Part shown: one piece after another, positions 11,299 through 22,510 of the stretch
Numbering within the stretch: the stretch's first letter is position 1
Layout of the letters: every line of letters begins with the position of its first letter
Assembly (NCBI RefSeq): GCF_963678635.1
Contig: NC_087062.1
Span: forward strand, 18,465,789 to 18,529,788
Reading direction: 5' to 3'
DNA from: Symsagittifera roscoffensis
Taxonomy: Eukaryota; Xenacoelomorpha; Acoela; Convolutidae
Length of the DNA stretch: 64,000 nucleotides
The notes under the pieces: model-generated
What the model was told of the DNA's origin: nothing
Databases searched by the model: none
Seen by the model: only the letters and a program-made list of their open reading frames with translations
Translations under genes and position numbers: made by a program

Positions 11299-13601
11299 TT
11301 TCTTTATTCGAGGGCCACCCGTTGTCAACAACGCTCGCACAACCCTTGACTCAGTGTGTGGCTCTACTTGTCTCAGATAATCTGCACATGTATCCAAAAG
11401 CATCATAGTGAACTATGAGGGTTCAATTTGTTTCCTGATCACCTGATGTCCCGCCACTGAGATTATTGACTGCATCTTGCTTCCTTGTGGCACCATGCCA
11501 AACATCTGCCCGGAAATCATATTCATGCTCAAATTGCTTGGTGCTTTTTTTTCCTCCTCTGATGCTTCGAAGGCGTTTAGCCTCTCCTGAGTTTTCTCAT
11601 TTTCTAGTCCGAGCCTCACTTTTTGGTCTATCTCCTTTGTCACCAATTTCTGTTGGACTCTGTTTAAAGCATCTCTCGCTGTTGCCTGCCCTATTGGCGA
11701 TCTTGAAATCATATGCCGCAGTCACTGGTTCAGGTTCACGCATTTTTTCAGTTACTGCCTGCATCTTTTTTTGTTGCCAGCTCTAGCGGTTTCTCTTTCC
11801 TGCGTGCCTCGGCTTCACTCAACAGGCATGCCTTACTGGCTTTTACACCCGATAAAGCTTCTTCATGACTTGGATGCTTGATGTCTGCCACAGCATCCCA
11901 AAATTGTGGACAATCCGATTTAAAATGACACTCCAAGATACAAAAGAAACACCTGGGGCCGAATTTCGCAATTACTCCTCTCATGAAATCTTCATGATCG
12001 ACTTCTGACGCATTTCCATCCTCGAGGCCTATCGCTTTCATGCCTTGTTTATAAGTTGGGCATGCTGATACATGATGGTCCGTCGAAATGCAATTTGCCC
12101 AAGTGCGTCTCTTGTCCCTGTCGTTCCATTGTTTGTACGACTTGTTACCCTGGTTAGCTGGCCCATTGTTAACGATAATTGTTTTTGAAATATTCAGATC
12201 TCAATGGAGGCTTTAGTGAAAGATATTCCTTGGACTTCAGTCTCAATTCTTCTGGTGTTGGCGCATTGGTTGAGAGTGGTGTGTAATGTGTTGCAACATA
12301 GTTCGAAGCTCATCATTTTTCACACCATCGATGAATTTTGAGGATACTGCTACATTCATCTTGCTTTTTGACTCATCTGGTTGACTGCGCCTTCTAAGCA
12401 TCTCCAGATTATCTAGAATTTTGTCTATTGTTTCATCTCCACGTTGCCTTTGTTTCTCGAAGAGCATAATTGGTTGGTGTCCTTGTACCCCTGAGCCAAA
12501 ACGATTTAACAAGATTTCAAAGATCTTCTCAGCTGTGTCCCGCTGGTATTGTTTTTTCGCCATCGAACTATTTAGGGCTGTCCGTTCCAGTTTGCTAGTG
12601 AGCGCAGTGCATTCTTGCTTTTCTGTTAAGTTTTCTTACTGAAAATGCAGTTTCATGACTTCTATTCAGGTATCTATACAGTCGTCAGATTCGTCTTTAT
12701 AGCATCTTGGTTTCTTAAATACCCTCCTGGACCTCTCGCTGCGATCACTGGTCCTATATAACCTCGTCAGGAAATTTTCCATGGACCTGTTCAGGGGTTC
12801 AAACGCTGTAGCGTTGAAGTTGCATCTCGTGTATGCCCCGCTTGAGCGTCATTGCCCTCCGATAGGAGCTCCGGCTTTTCCCTAATGTTCGAGTCGCTGG
12901 AACATTTTCTACCTTGATCCGCAGGACTCCAGCTTCTAGAATCACATCTCCCAGTCGCATTTGCGTTCTGCATCGGTCTCTCGTTTGAGGTCGGTCTGTT
13001 GTCATTTGAACCTCCTCTGATATTTGGCCCCTCGGCCTGTTATTCCCTGTGGCATAGCTGGATGAACTGTCCTGACCTCTCGTGAGTCCATATGTCCTTC
13101 TCTTGTTAGCTTATTCATTGAAGTTCACTCTCAGCTCCCTGTTGTCCTGGGGTTGCTTGCCTACTCCTCGATCCACTCCTGTTTCCGAGGAGCCCCCCAC
13201 AACCTATCCATGATAGCCTGAGTGACTTCTTAACTTCTCCATATCGTCTATCAGTCGTACCTCTCTTGGATCAGCTTCCCTCGTCATCCGCGACAAGTTT
13301 TTGGCCAAGTGTTCATCCGTACTCTCCTTCAAGCGTTTTTCACTTCTGCTGATTTCTTGCCTGTTGCGGTTGATATCTTCCCGCAAGCTTTTTCTCTCGA
13401 CGTGGACTGCCCTCTCCTTTTCACTCATTCTTAGGGACATCTGTTCGTTCTGTTCTCCTATACTGTCCAGTATGCTAGTCAAGGCCTCTTCGATTGATGC
13501 CTTGTTATCCACTAATGGCGTCACGAGAGGTGGTTTCACCCTTTTGGTTCCAGACAGTTTAGTAGTAGTCGATACCCGATTCTTACCTCTCTGTCTCGAT
13601 G
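11299..13601 (-). repeat. Gag tandem unit E (rightmost)
   Basis: A 2,303-bp copy that joins the single-copy gag N-terminus on its right. Pieces on the minus strand are coiled-coil (13,204 to the unit edge), short segment (12,799-13,005), capsid-like (12,243-12,563), knuckle (11,748-12,041) and C-terminal coil (11,413-11,712). The first knuckle, near 12,090, has lost its first cysteine (TGG, Trp, instead of a Cys codon). The 1-bp capsid deletion matches unit A. This is the most diverged copy overall, as expected for an array edge. Confidence 0.85.
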
Positions 13602-14367
13602 TTTCTTTATAATCCCCTTCTGGTTCCATTGGTGGGTTACTTGACCCTGTGTTCCTGTTGATTCCAGGTTGCACTTCCGAATTCATAATAATCACAAACT
13701 CTCTTGACTGCTGTGATGCATAAATGGTCTTGTTTATTGTCCTGACCACACCAAATCGGTCCGAAGATCCAGTTGCCCTGTTGGTGGGTGCTGGATTTTC
13801 ATGAGTCGAGCTGTTGAGGCTTAGTTGAGATCCGAAGTCATTTTGTTCGTCTTCGTCCTTCTCCTCGAGTTTCTATTTCATCAAAGTGTTCTTTACTCGT
13901 TCTGAAAACGAGGAGGACGTTGCCCTTTTCTCGATCATCCCGTGCATAATGGTTTTATCAGTGAGTGATATTGTTGTCGCTAGGTTTTCAGTCGAGATGT
14001 CGGACAGTGCCGACATTTCTTCTCAATCTAGTGTCCCGGTGAAAGTGGCAAAGTCTTGGCCTTGTTCTACCGGAGTAGATTCACTTGCCAATCTTCTGTT
14101 CCCACTCTCTTCCATTCCACGTCCCGCCCGATTCTTATCTAGGGCACGGTCCGGATGGATCTCCACTTTTAACTTTGCCTTCTGGCCTTCGGAAGACTTT
14201 TGACTCCTGGTTTCAACCATCAGGCCTAAAAATTTCTCCATATTGGTGGTCCGGGTCTGTGCGATCCATTCCACAAAAGGGTCGTTCATTGATTTTCTTT
14301 GTTTCTTTGGTATGAATTTTCTAGTGTTATCACTTAGTTTAGGTATCCTTGACATGTTCAGACTCAT
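13602..14367 (-). pseudogene. Gag N-terminal region, single copy
   Basis: The start of the gag reading frame outside the amplified part. A minus-strand segment begins with ATG at 14,367 (MSLNMSRIPKLSDN), is basic (KKQRKS) and runs to a stop at 14,023. A second segment (into 13,749) has MNSEVQPGINRNTGSSNPP followed by a Ser/Thr/Arg-rich stretch, and reads on into the coiled-coil of unit E. The frames are interrupted between them. A role as the matrix-like N-terminus of gag is inferred from position only. Confidence 0.5.
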
Positions 14368-14399
14368 TTTGATTTATCACTTCTCTTTGCTTATACACT

Positions 14400-15177
14400 C
14401 AATTCGTTTACTCAGGATTTTATTGTTTCACTACAGATAATAATAACACAACACAATAAAGGCCAAAAGTTTCAACTAAATAGTGACCACGAATCTTTCT
14501 AGGTTATCACATAACAGCGTGTATACAAATTATTCACAACAATTGATTATTGGTTATAAGATAAGCTAGCATAGACTGATGATATCAATATATCTAAGAG
14601 ATAGTGCAATCCAATCATTACCCACTCAATAACAATATTTGAGAATTTAAAACCAAAAATGAAGAAAGGTGATATTAATTTCAACAAATATTAGCGTTTT
14701 GTATTTTAGTCAGTCGCAATCAATTCTCGAACATGTTTTTTAAAAAAATAGCTTCCTCTGTTTAGTGCCGCACAAAACAGACAAAACTTGAAGGCAGTTT
14801 GTTTTCTCAAGTGGTCGTCTATTGCACCCACAGAGTCCTGTGTTACCTATCTGTCTTCGGATTGCCCGATATAGACCTACTAAAACTCTCAAGGCAATCA
14901 CTTTTCCGAAAATTAGTTGGCATTTTAATCCACACAATTAAGTGTCGAACTCTGATTTCAATTAGACCTAGTGTCGCAAATCTCCGGGTTTAAACCTGTT
15001 TTGTTTTACTCTTAGGACTTTTTAAAATTTTTATGTGAAGGCAAGTTACCAGTGCAGTCACTGGTTTCTAGCCTGCTTTCTAATAACCTAATACCTTTCA
15101 CTGTTTACCTTTATTTCGTCTTCTTAAGTTTTAGGATCCCTAAAACCACGTCTGTTCTATTCTAATTTTAAAATTTT
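14400..15177. other. Non-coding stretch right of gag
   Basis: AT-rich, with no open segment that resembles anything known. It is where a 5' untranslated region and LTR of the gypsy element would be expected, but I see no terminal repeat pair inside the window to prove one. A small hairpin (ACCAGTG/CACTGGT arms) sits at about 15,048-15,065. Confidence 0.4.
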
Positions 15178-15565
15178 CGGTACCCTTTCGGATTGGCAAA
15201 ATAGGACCCTTTCGAATTGGCAAAATAGGACCCTTCCGGATTGGCAAAAATTGGACCCTTCCGGATTGACAAAGTAGGACCCTTCCGGATTGGCAAAATT
15301 GGGACCCTTCCGGATTGGTAAAAATAGGACCTTTCCGGATTGGCAAAATTAGGACCCTTCCGGATTTGAAAAGTTGGGATCCTTCCGGATTGGCGAAATT
15401 GGGACCTTTCGGGATTGGCAAAAATAGGACCCTTCCGGTTTGGGACCCTTCTGGATACTCTGGAATAGGACCCTTCTGGATTGGCAAAACTAGGACTTTT
15501 CCTGAGTGGCAAAACTAGGAGCTTTCCGGATTGGGACTCCTCCCGATTTGTAAAAATAGCTTTCC
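15178..15565. repeat. Minisatellite, 24-25 bp unit, about 16 copies
   Basis: Head-to-tail copies of a unit close to GGACCCTTCCGGATTGGCAA plus an A-rich end are visible by eye. There are about 16 units, the best matching in the middle and the most degenerate at the right end. Because the unit is near a multiple of three, long open frames appear on both strands; these are artefacts of the repeat. Single related monomers occur nearby at about 15,592, 15,661 and 18,267. Confidence 0.92.
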
Positions 15566-17307
15566 GGGGCGTTTAACAATCACACCCGAGACCCTTCCTG
15601 ATACGGTCTCCGAGTCTATAATGCGATATGAACTAGTTAGGAAGGGTTTATTCCGGCCCTAGACCCTTCCGGATTGAAGCTAAGCTGCTTATTTGACTAT
15701 TCTCCTTAACTGTGAATGGTGTAAATAGCTTAATTTTGACTCGACTATCGTTTTCTGGGCTCATCAGTCCTTTTTTTTTCTCGAGAACAGCTTAAAATTG
15801 CCTCATTCAATCGTCACTACCCTTTGGTAGAGGTATAAGGGCTTTCCCAAAATTTATTTTACAAAACGTGAAGGGTCTACCTTCACAAATTGTTAATTTT
15901 GTTAAAAACAATCTTAAAAATTTTCAATGCTCACTTTTTCTGATAATTAAAGGCTTTATTAGTAAGCTCACCAAACTGCTGATCTAATGGTTTAAAGATC
16001 AACTGGATCTGTCCATTAATTCCAAAGTTATTAACCAAAACGTTTTAGTTTCCTTTTTTCCAAAATTTCCAACTTTTAGTTTCCTTTTTTCGCAATTCTT
16101 GTCTTATTTACCTAAAAATGATTGATCTGAGCTCAAAAGGCCTGTAATATTCTAGTTTAATACAAAAAAAATTGGTCTAAAGCGTTCCAGCAGAAAAATT
16201 TTGCCAAGAAATAATGCTATTTGGACCATTACGGATTGACGAATCCACTAAATCAAACACGTTCAGTTCGATTTCTCTGGGGCCCTGAAGGTTATTGGCA
16301 AACGGGTTTAAAAACCTGTCGATTCATTAGTGAACGTTGTCCGAACAAAAAGTTTTGTTGCCCTAACGCAAAACTTTCAAAAAAATTTTTTGCGTTTTGT
16401 TTTTCAAAAATCACGAAAATAGGGTTTTCGGTACCCATTTAGTTCCAACCAAGTCCGAACTAATACTAACTGGTTCCACCTAATATACTAGTGCAGTTAC
16501 GACGTAACTAACTAATTTAGCGCTTTTTTCCGGTTAAAAAAATATCGTGTCTCAAAAATCGCGATTTGTGGGGGGATCAAATTATCACTTTTTTGACCCT
16601 AAAAACCGGTCTGTTTACTATGTTTTTCAAGGAAAAACGATATAGAAGTACTAATACAGGCAGTATAAACAAAAATACTATTAAAATTATACCCCTCCGG
16701 GTTTGTTCAATATTCGAAGTAAGGTGCCTAACTCGGAAATTCGCAACTCGGTGGAGGGTTACTTCAGTGCAGTCACTGTCGAGACCCCCACAGAGTGATA
16801 TCTTAACTACTGTACCAAAAGGGATACAAAGCTTGTTAAAGATACCCAACAGTCGATTGTTGTTGTCCCTGAGACCCTTACTGCTGCTCCTTGCACTGCT
16901 TGTCGGATCATTCTACCGCTCTAATCCCAAAACCCATCCGGATTGAGCGCAAAATATCTTTAACGTGCTTAAATACTCAAACAACACTACAGTACAAACA
17001 CCAGAAACGGGCCTGTTTGATATAAATTTCTGTAACAACAATATATCTATTATAAAGAAACGGGAGGGTCTAATCGCAAATCGACTGGGGGGATGATTTC
17101 CTGGGATCCTAATTTTTTTTTACTGTTTTTGGTGTTTTTTATGTTCATGGTTTTTTCGTGGGTACTATACTACTTTTTGTTTGGTTTCTTGTATATCTTT
17201 AAGCGTTTTCGGTCATATACCGCTCAGGGAACGACGGGACGGCTATCCCCGCCACCCTTCCCGATACGTGACTTTTCTATCTCAACTGGGTTAAAAAACT
17301 AGATTCG
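15566..17307. other. Non-coding AT-rich stretch
   Basis: I see no supportable gene. Open segments at 16,566-16,946 and 17,093-17,302 on the plus strand are Leu/Phe-rich by composition and have no recognisable motif. Scattered relics of the CCTTCCGGATTG monomer occur. Confidence 0.5.
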
Positions 17308-17414
17308 GGAATCCGGAAGGCTTCCGCATTCCGAACTACCCTTTCACCCCTGTACTAAGGATTTTAATTGGAGCATCCGCTCGGCGCGGAGTGCTCGTTA
17401 CCGGTTCTGCCGGT
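17308..17414. repeat. Cluster of three hairpins
   Basis: There are three inverted repeats in about 107 bp: 17,308-17,332 (12-bp arms, one mismatch, 1-nt loop), 17,371-17,396 (GAGCATCCGC against GCGGAGTGCTC, one bulge, loop TCGGC) and 17,400-17,414 (ACCGG/CCGGT). They lie directly left of the 338-bp tandem pair and are more GC-rich than the surroundings. A transposon terminus is possible, but no target-site duplication was found. Confidence 0.6.
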
Positions 17415-18063
17415 CATGATGTTAAAAAGAGTAACACCCAGGAGCGCCATGAAAACATCTATGAAATATTCGCCCGGAATTACATATCGACGGAAAATAA
17501 AGCCAGGATGTAAAACGACTGGTTAGCGTCTAAACACAGCTCTTCATGCTGTTAACTGTATTTGCCAAAGCCAGTTTTTTGTGTGGTTTTTTCAACGTCC
17601 GGTCGACAAAAACTTAACTTTTTCCGGCTTCATCCAGAACGCTCAAATTAAATTAATTACATGTAAATACAGTGAGCTCATGGCTGGGTCTCAGTATCCC
17701 CAGACCACAAGGTCACACCTAAAAAACTCTTTTTAACATCATGTAATTCCGGTCATGATGTTAAAAAGAGTAACACCAAGGAGCGCCATGAAAACATCTA
17801 TGAAATGTTCGCCCGGAATTACATATCGACGGAAAATAAAGCCAGGATGTAAAACGACTGGTTAGCGTCTAAACACAGCTCTTCATGCTGTTAACTGTCT
17901 CTGCCAAAGCCAGTTTTTTGTGTGGTTCTTTCAACATCGGGTCGACAAAACTTTACTTTTTCCGGCTTCATCTAGAACGCTCAGATTAACTTAATTACAT
18001 GTAAATATAGTGAGCTCATGGCTGGGTCTCAGTATCTCCAGACCACGAGGTCACACCTAAAAA
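17415..18063. repeat. Two tandem copies of a ~338-bp element
   Basis: Copy 1 is 17,415-17,752 and copy 2 is 17,753-18,063, nearly identical by eye. Copy 1 is bounded by perfect 18-bp inverted ends: CATGATGTTAAAAAGAGT at 17,415-17,432 and its reverse complement at 17,726-17,743. Copy 2 lacks the right inverted end. Both contain the two conserved boxes of the interspersed family described elsewhere (ATTCGCCCGGAA and GGGTCTCAGTATC, here inverted relative to the other members). Confidence 0.85.
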
Positions 18064-18579
18064 CAGGGTTACTTCCTATTTACTATATTACTTTTGCTTC
18101 TGTTCAATAGATAAAAATCCTCATTCCCATCGGAGATGGATCAACCAATTCCCTCAATTCCTAGCTTCTCATTATCTGAAAATGAGTTCGATGTTAATTA
18201 AATTCAACTCAGGACATCCTCATGAAGCTAAAAGTTAGTTAAAATAATATTTGAGTTCTCTTCCCGAGACCCTTCCTGATTCTTGAATCCGGACAAACAG
18301 CTGTTTTATCTCATTCCGGAAGGCTGGTCACGTCGTCCCAACACCGTTCCTGGTTCTCGGAATTTGCTTTGTAACGATTGTAGCGGCACAATCGTTAAAA
18401 CTCGGAGTGGTCTTCCAACAGTTGTTCCTATTTCAATTTCAATCAGTATCACACAATTGCCGTTCACCCGTTCTGTTCCAACGAATATCGTTGTTTTTTT
18501 TCGCAGTTTCACTTGTCGTGAAATCTCAAATTGTTACGTGTTTTTCACGCTCAAATCAAATTTTTTAAAATAAGCATGT
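18064..18579. other. Non-coding stretch with a perfect hairpin
   Basis: No gene is seen. At 18,372-18,397 there is a perfect 10-bp stem (TAACGATTGT/ACAATCGTTA) with loop AGCGGC. A CCTTCCTGATT monomer relic is at about 18,267. The left boundary of the 3.9-kb array follows at 18,580. Confidence 0.5.
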
Positions 18580-21500
18580 CAAGCCAAGTTAATTATTCCT
18601 TATTCATCAAATTGTCAGATTAACACCACTAATCCGCCAAAACCGTCAATTTTATCACTCAGATGCTGCAATGAAAATTAGAATTCGAAATGCATTTTGA
18701 CGGCATTCTCATAGAATGTAACATGTTTAAACTGTAAGTTAAGCAAAGATTTACGCAATTTTTTTCTAGATAGAATTAATTGTTCAAGATTTCAAAAAAT
18801 ATGTATTTATTTGCCGTTAAAAAACTGTTGGCGGTTAGGTGCTCGTAGTTTTCTGTCTTCGCTTCTCCCGCTTTGGTGGCGTTGGTTGACCCTGCAATCA
18901 ACCCTCGACCGATGTTCGAAACGGCTAATCTGTTCACAAAAGTGACGTCTCAGGTGAGGCACTTACCACTAAGTCACTGAATGAGCGTTTACCTTCCGGT
19001 ATTTTGCCATCGTCTCGAGAGTGTCTAAAGGGTTCAAATAAGAGGAATATCTGCTTGTGCGAACGTCCTTTTGATAGTTTCATTTCCGAGTCGATGCCTG
19101 GTATGTCTACTGCTGCTTTTAGCATAGGACAACACGTGAATTCCTATAACTTTAGCCCGAGCCCCACAAACACATAAGTATGGTAAAGATATATCGGCTC
19201 TAAGCGTAGTAACGCTGCAGCGATTTCGAGTTGGCAGCAGTTTCAAGTTCGCTGCCAACTCGATTTCAAGTTGGCATTTCGAGTTTGCTTGACGATAAAT
19301 TGTTGATCCAGTCACCAGATCCTCGGCATTTGTTCCAGTCGGTCACACTCTTGAAAGTTTGACCTTGAGCTGATCGTTTAATTTTGTTTTGATTTTGGGG
19401 AGAAAAGTAATTTTTCAAAACATCGAATTGAGCCTGTCATGCTCATGTTTCTCGCGACAACTGAAAATACGAGAAAATACATCAGAAGATTCGAGTGAAA
19501 ATCGAGGGAACGCTGGAAAGTACTAGAGTAAAATTGCTATTCGAAAGTTTACTGGAATTATACGACGCGAGTAGAGCTATCTTGTTTCTGGTAGGAAGAC
19601 AAAATTGCAGGAATAGAGAAAGAAAAACGATCGATTGTACCAGAGTGAACCTTGAGTGGAAATTTGGAGAGCTGACGCTGCACTATGGTCCAGATAGAAA
19701 AATTTAGTCTTGACTTATAACTTATTTAATCAAAACTTCTTGAATTAGACCTTATTACCTTAAATTAAATCTAGAGTTGCTTTACGATTTAGTTATCCAA
19801 TTCTAGAGGTCGTGTCGGTATGTGAGTACCTAATTTAAATTTCTTGAGTGTGTTTTTTATGTGATTATGTTGAGTTAGTGAGAGATTTTAGGTTGATTCA
19901 TCTGGAATGGATCGAAGGTCCACTGTTCAATAAAAACTAACGGTATACTTAAGGTTCCGACCCTGTTTTTAATGGCGTTCGCGTGTTTAGGTTTTTTGAG
20001 ACCTGACCATGGGGACGTTCTTATTTCTAGAGTGGGGGTGGGTTATTTTGGTAGTAGCTTTTAAGCTATAACACCGTTTAGTAGTCTCATGGCGCAAGTG
20101 AATCGAATTGGCTCCGACCGCATGAGGTAGAAAAACACAAGAGATAGTGTCCCTGACTCTTGAGCCAATGGTTGTGAGGCCTGTTTTTCTCAGCCTCATA
20201 TGTGACTTAAGTAGGCGACTGTTACAATTGGTTGCCTTCTAGGCCCACGAGACCTGCTTTGCTGGATGTTTGGTTGAGGTTGTGTATCCTTTTAAAATAA
20301 ACTGGGTGTTACCAGAAAGCTCACGAAGCGAAGAAAGTGAGGTACGAGCACCAAACTGCAAACAAACATTTCCAACCAGTCGCTGTTGAACATTGTGTGC
20401 CATTCTGCCGGATTGGCACAGTCGAACCCACTGCGGCACTGGAAAAATGACGACAAAGGCCTTAGCAATCGTTTATCAGTAAAAAAGAGGGTCAGAATAT
20501 TCTGGAATATTTTTCTGACAAATGCAAAAACGGCCATATTTGGCAAAAAAAATCAGAAAAAACAGACAACCGAATTAGCAAGAAAAGAATCATTTGGAAG
20601 AAACGCTAGAAATTCGAAGCCTCTTATCGTGATAACAAGTCACGATAAGGCGCTTACCTTGAAGAAACCATACGGAAGGAAGGTCCAGTTGGACATCCGG
20701 GGCGGATCAGTACCCTCCCGTGCTGCGAGATCAAGGAGATAAGAGTGTTATCTCTGAGGAAAGAGTGGAATTGGAGGCCCGGTGCCCAGAGTCTTAGTCG
20801 ACTATAATACACACTTTTTAGCTAGCTGTGATGACCTGAATAGCTGAGTTTACTCCGATTTTATTTCGTACTTCAGAGCATGAGTAGCTAGAAAGAGGAA
20901 AGGGTCAATCCACCTCCAATGGACTTAGTACATAACAGTCACTAAAAACATACTAAAATACGATATCCGAGCCGTGTTTTCAATGATAATCACGTAGTAT
21001 GGGGACTCGAGACCCAGCTATGTGATTGTCTTTGCATGCAAACGGAAGCTGATCAAAAGTCGTTTGACTGATGGCCTAAAAATGGTAACTTTTACTTAGC
21101 CCTAAAGAGATCAGAAAATCAACTGGCTAGGTCTAGACGGTGAAAATCGGGTAGATTTTAGGTAACTGATGCCGGCCAGTTGTCAATAGTGCTCTTTCTA
21201 AGCTCCATCACTAAGTAGTATTTGGGCGAATGTTTCATAGCCATTTTTATGGCGCTCATGGGTGGGCCTGTTAAAGGCAAAGACCACCATGGTCAGCAAC
21301 GTTTCAGCGACGAACCCTCCGCTCCGGGCGTATGCCCGAGCTAGAGGTCTTAATATCCTGTTTTGTAATAGGCGGAAGGTACCGAACCGCCGTCTGGTAC
21401 TTTTTAGCTTTTTAACTTAGTTGATACCGATAATTTCGGGGCCGGAAGGTTAGGTGGAAAGTCTAGAGCCCGCTTATTTCAAGGCCCTCGGACCAAAAAC

Positions 21501-22510
21501 AATTAAAGAGAAAGCGTAAAACCAAACAAAATCAGCTTATTAGCAAGAAAAAGCCAAAAATAAATTAGGTTGAAAACAAAAAAGTACAAAAACCAAAAAA
21601 AAACCCAAAAAAGACCAAAAACAATGAAAATTAAAATATGACAGTTTATGATATTTCCGGACAATATGTGATCTGACCATCCTATTTGTTATTGTTTCAG
21701 ATTGATTTAAATCATTTCTGATCGAAAGATGGAGTGTTTTGGTGGTGGGTTGAGTACCCTCCCTTGAGTGTTGTTTGAGTATTTAAGCACGATAATGATT
21801 GCCGATGGCCGGAGAGTAGAGTGGCAAGCTGACAAGCTGACAGACATGTTCCAGGCTCAACAAGAGGCAACAGGGACAACATCCACAACGACAGTTGGGT
21901 ATTGTTAACAAAATTTCAGTATCGTTCGGGTACTATTTCACTAAAACTCAAGTGGTGGGGTGCACAATTGGCGCGGTACGATTGCACCCTCCATCGGTTG
22001 CGAATTTCCTAGTTACGGGTCTTAATTCGGGTGTTTTGGTGCAAAGGAGGGTATAGTAATACTGGTTAACGACTACTTATAGGTTATTATCCTTATTAAA
22101 TATTACTTATCTCTCATTTAGACCCAAGAAACACCCCAATTTTGTCGAAAAATACTAATTTTCTACCAAACTGTTCACCCCAGAAGTTTGAGATATCTGA
22201 GTTTTTCGAACAGCAAAAGCTTCTGCGCAATGAGCTAATTCGTAGTCAAAGCCCACTAAAAAAAACAGCTCGGAAAAGGATATAGTAGAAGTTGGCGAAA
22301 ACAAATTTTTTCGACCAAAACTTTTGTAATTTTCCCAATGTTGTCAATGTGTTTTGAGGATCAAATTTTCGAGTTTTTAGAGTTACAGCGATAAAAATTT
22401 TTGCGTTAGCAGCCTGGTAGCAAAACGTGCAATGTTGCTAGAACGGTTTTTGAGTAGCATTCCGAATAATTCCGAATGCCTCACCTCAACAATCGTTCAG
22501 GTGAGGCACT
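18580..22510. repeat. 3.9-kb tandem repeat, copy 1
   Basis: The unit starts at CAAGCCAAGTTAATTATTCC and is 3,931 bp long. It is non-coding as far as I can tell. Short open segments (for example 19,495-19,707 and 20,386-20,742 on the plus strand) recur in the other copies because the DNA is nearly identical, and have no recognisable domain. Copy 1 alone carries an 11-bp-stem hairpin at 19,228-19,261 in place of a sequence shared by copies 2 and 3. A perfect hairpin (CTTATCGTGA/TCACGATAAG) is at 20,623-20,649. Box elements of the interspersed family lie at about 20,990-21,270. Confidence 0.92.
22477..22508. repeat. Inverted repeat at 3.9-kb unit junction (1/2)
   Basis: Perfect 10-bp arms TGCCTCACCT and AGGTGAGGCA around a 12-nt loop (CAACAATCGTTC). 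It occurs exactly at the junction of unit copies 1 and 2, and again at 26,386-26,417. A related AGGTGAGGCAC stretch occurs inside each unit near 18,951, 22,882 and 26,791, so the arm sequence also pairs with an internal site. Confidence 0.85.

Larger units (their letters stand above)
1..14400 (-). mobile_element. Decayed Ty3/gypsy-like LTR retrotransposon, internal region
   Basis: Read on the minus strand, the order is gag (right), protease, reverse transcriptase, then RNase H at the left window edge, which is the Ty3/gypsy gag-pol order. Every part is broken by stops or frameshifts, so the element is dead. The gag portion is amplified into five tandem units, which is not a normal element structure. 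Integrase, if present, lies beyond position 1. I could not identify either LTR, a primer binding site or a polypurine tract; the right boundary at about 14,400 is simply where gag-like coding ends. Assignment to Ty3/gypsy rests on RT, protease and zinc-knuckle motifs and is firm; a finer clade is not assigned. Confidence 0.88.

Noticed and set aside
15140-15512. Two overlapping minus-strand frames of ~115 residues rich in NPEGS and IRKGP repeats
   Set aside because: They are translations of the 24-25 bp minisatellite in two frames; no other coding evidence.
15178-15565. Regular direct repeats that might suggest a CRISPR-like array
   Set aside because: There are no unique spacers; the units are contiguous and the genome is eukaryotic.
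16566-17302. Plus-strand frames of 126 and 69 residues with Leu- or Phe-rich ends
   Set aside because: Composition follows T-rich DNA; no motif, splice context or conservation visible.
14400-18580. LTR of the gypsy-like element
   Set aside because: No terminal direct repeat pair, primer binding site or TG...CA boundary could be established, since the other end is outside the window.
20410-20445. GGTTCGA-like B box (minus strand) hinting at a tRNA or SINE
   Set aside because: No A box, anticodon stem or acceptor pairing could be found around it.
20386-20742. 118-residue plus-strand frame recurring at 28,202-28,558
   Set aside because: It recurs only because the 3.9-kb units are nearly identical; copy 2 has a frameshift in a run of A, and no domain is recognised.
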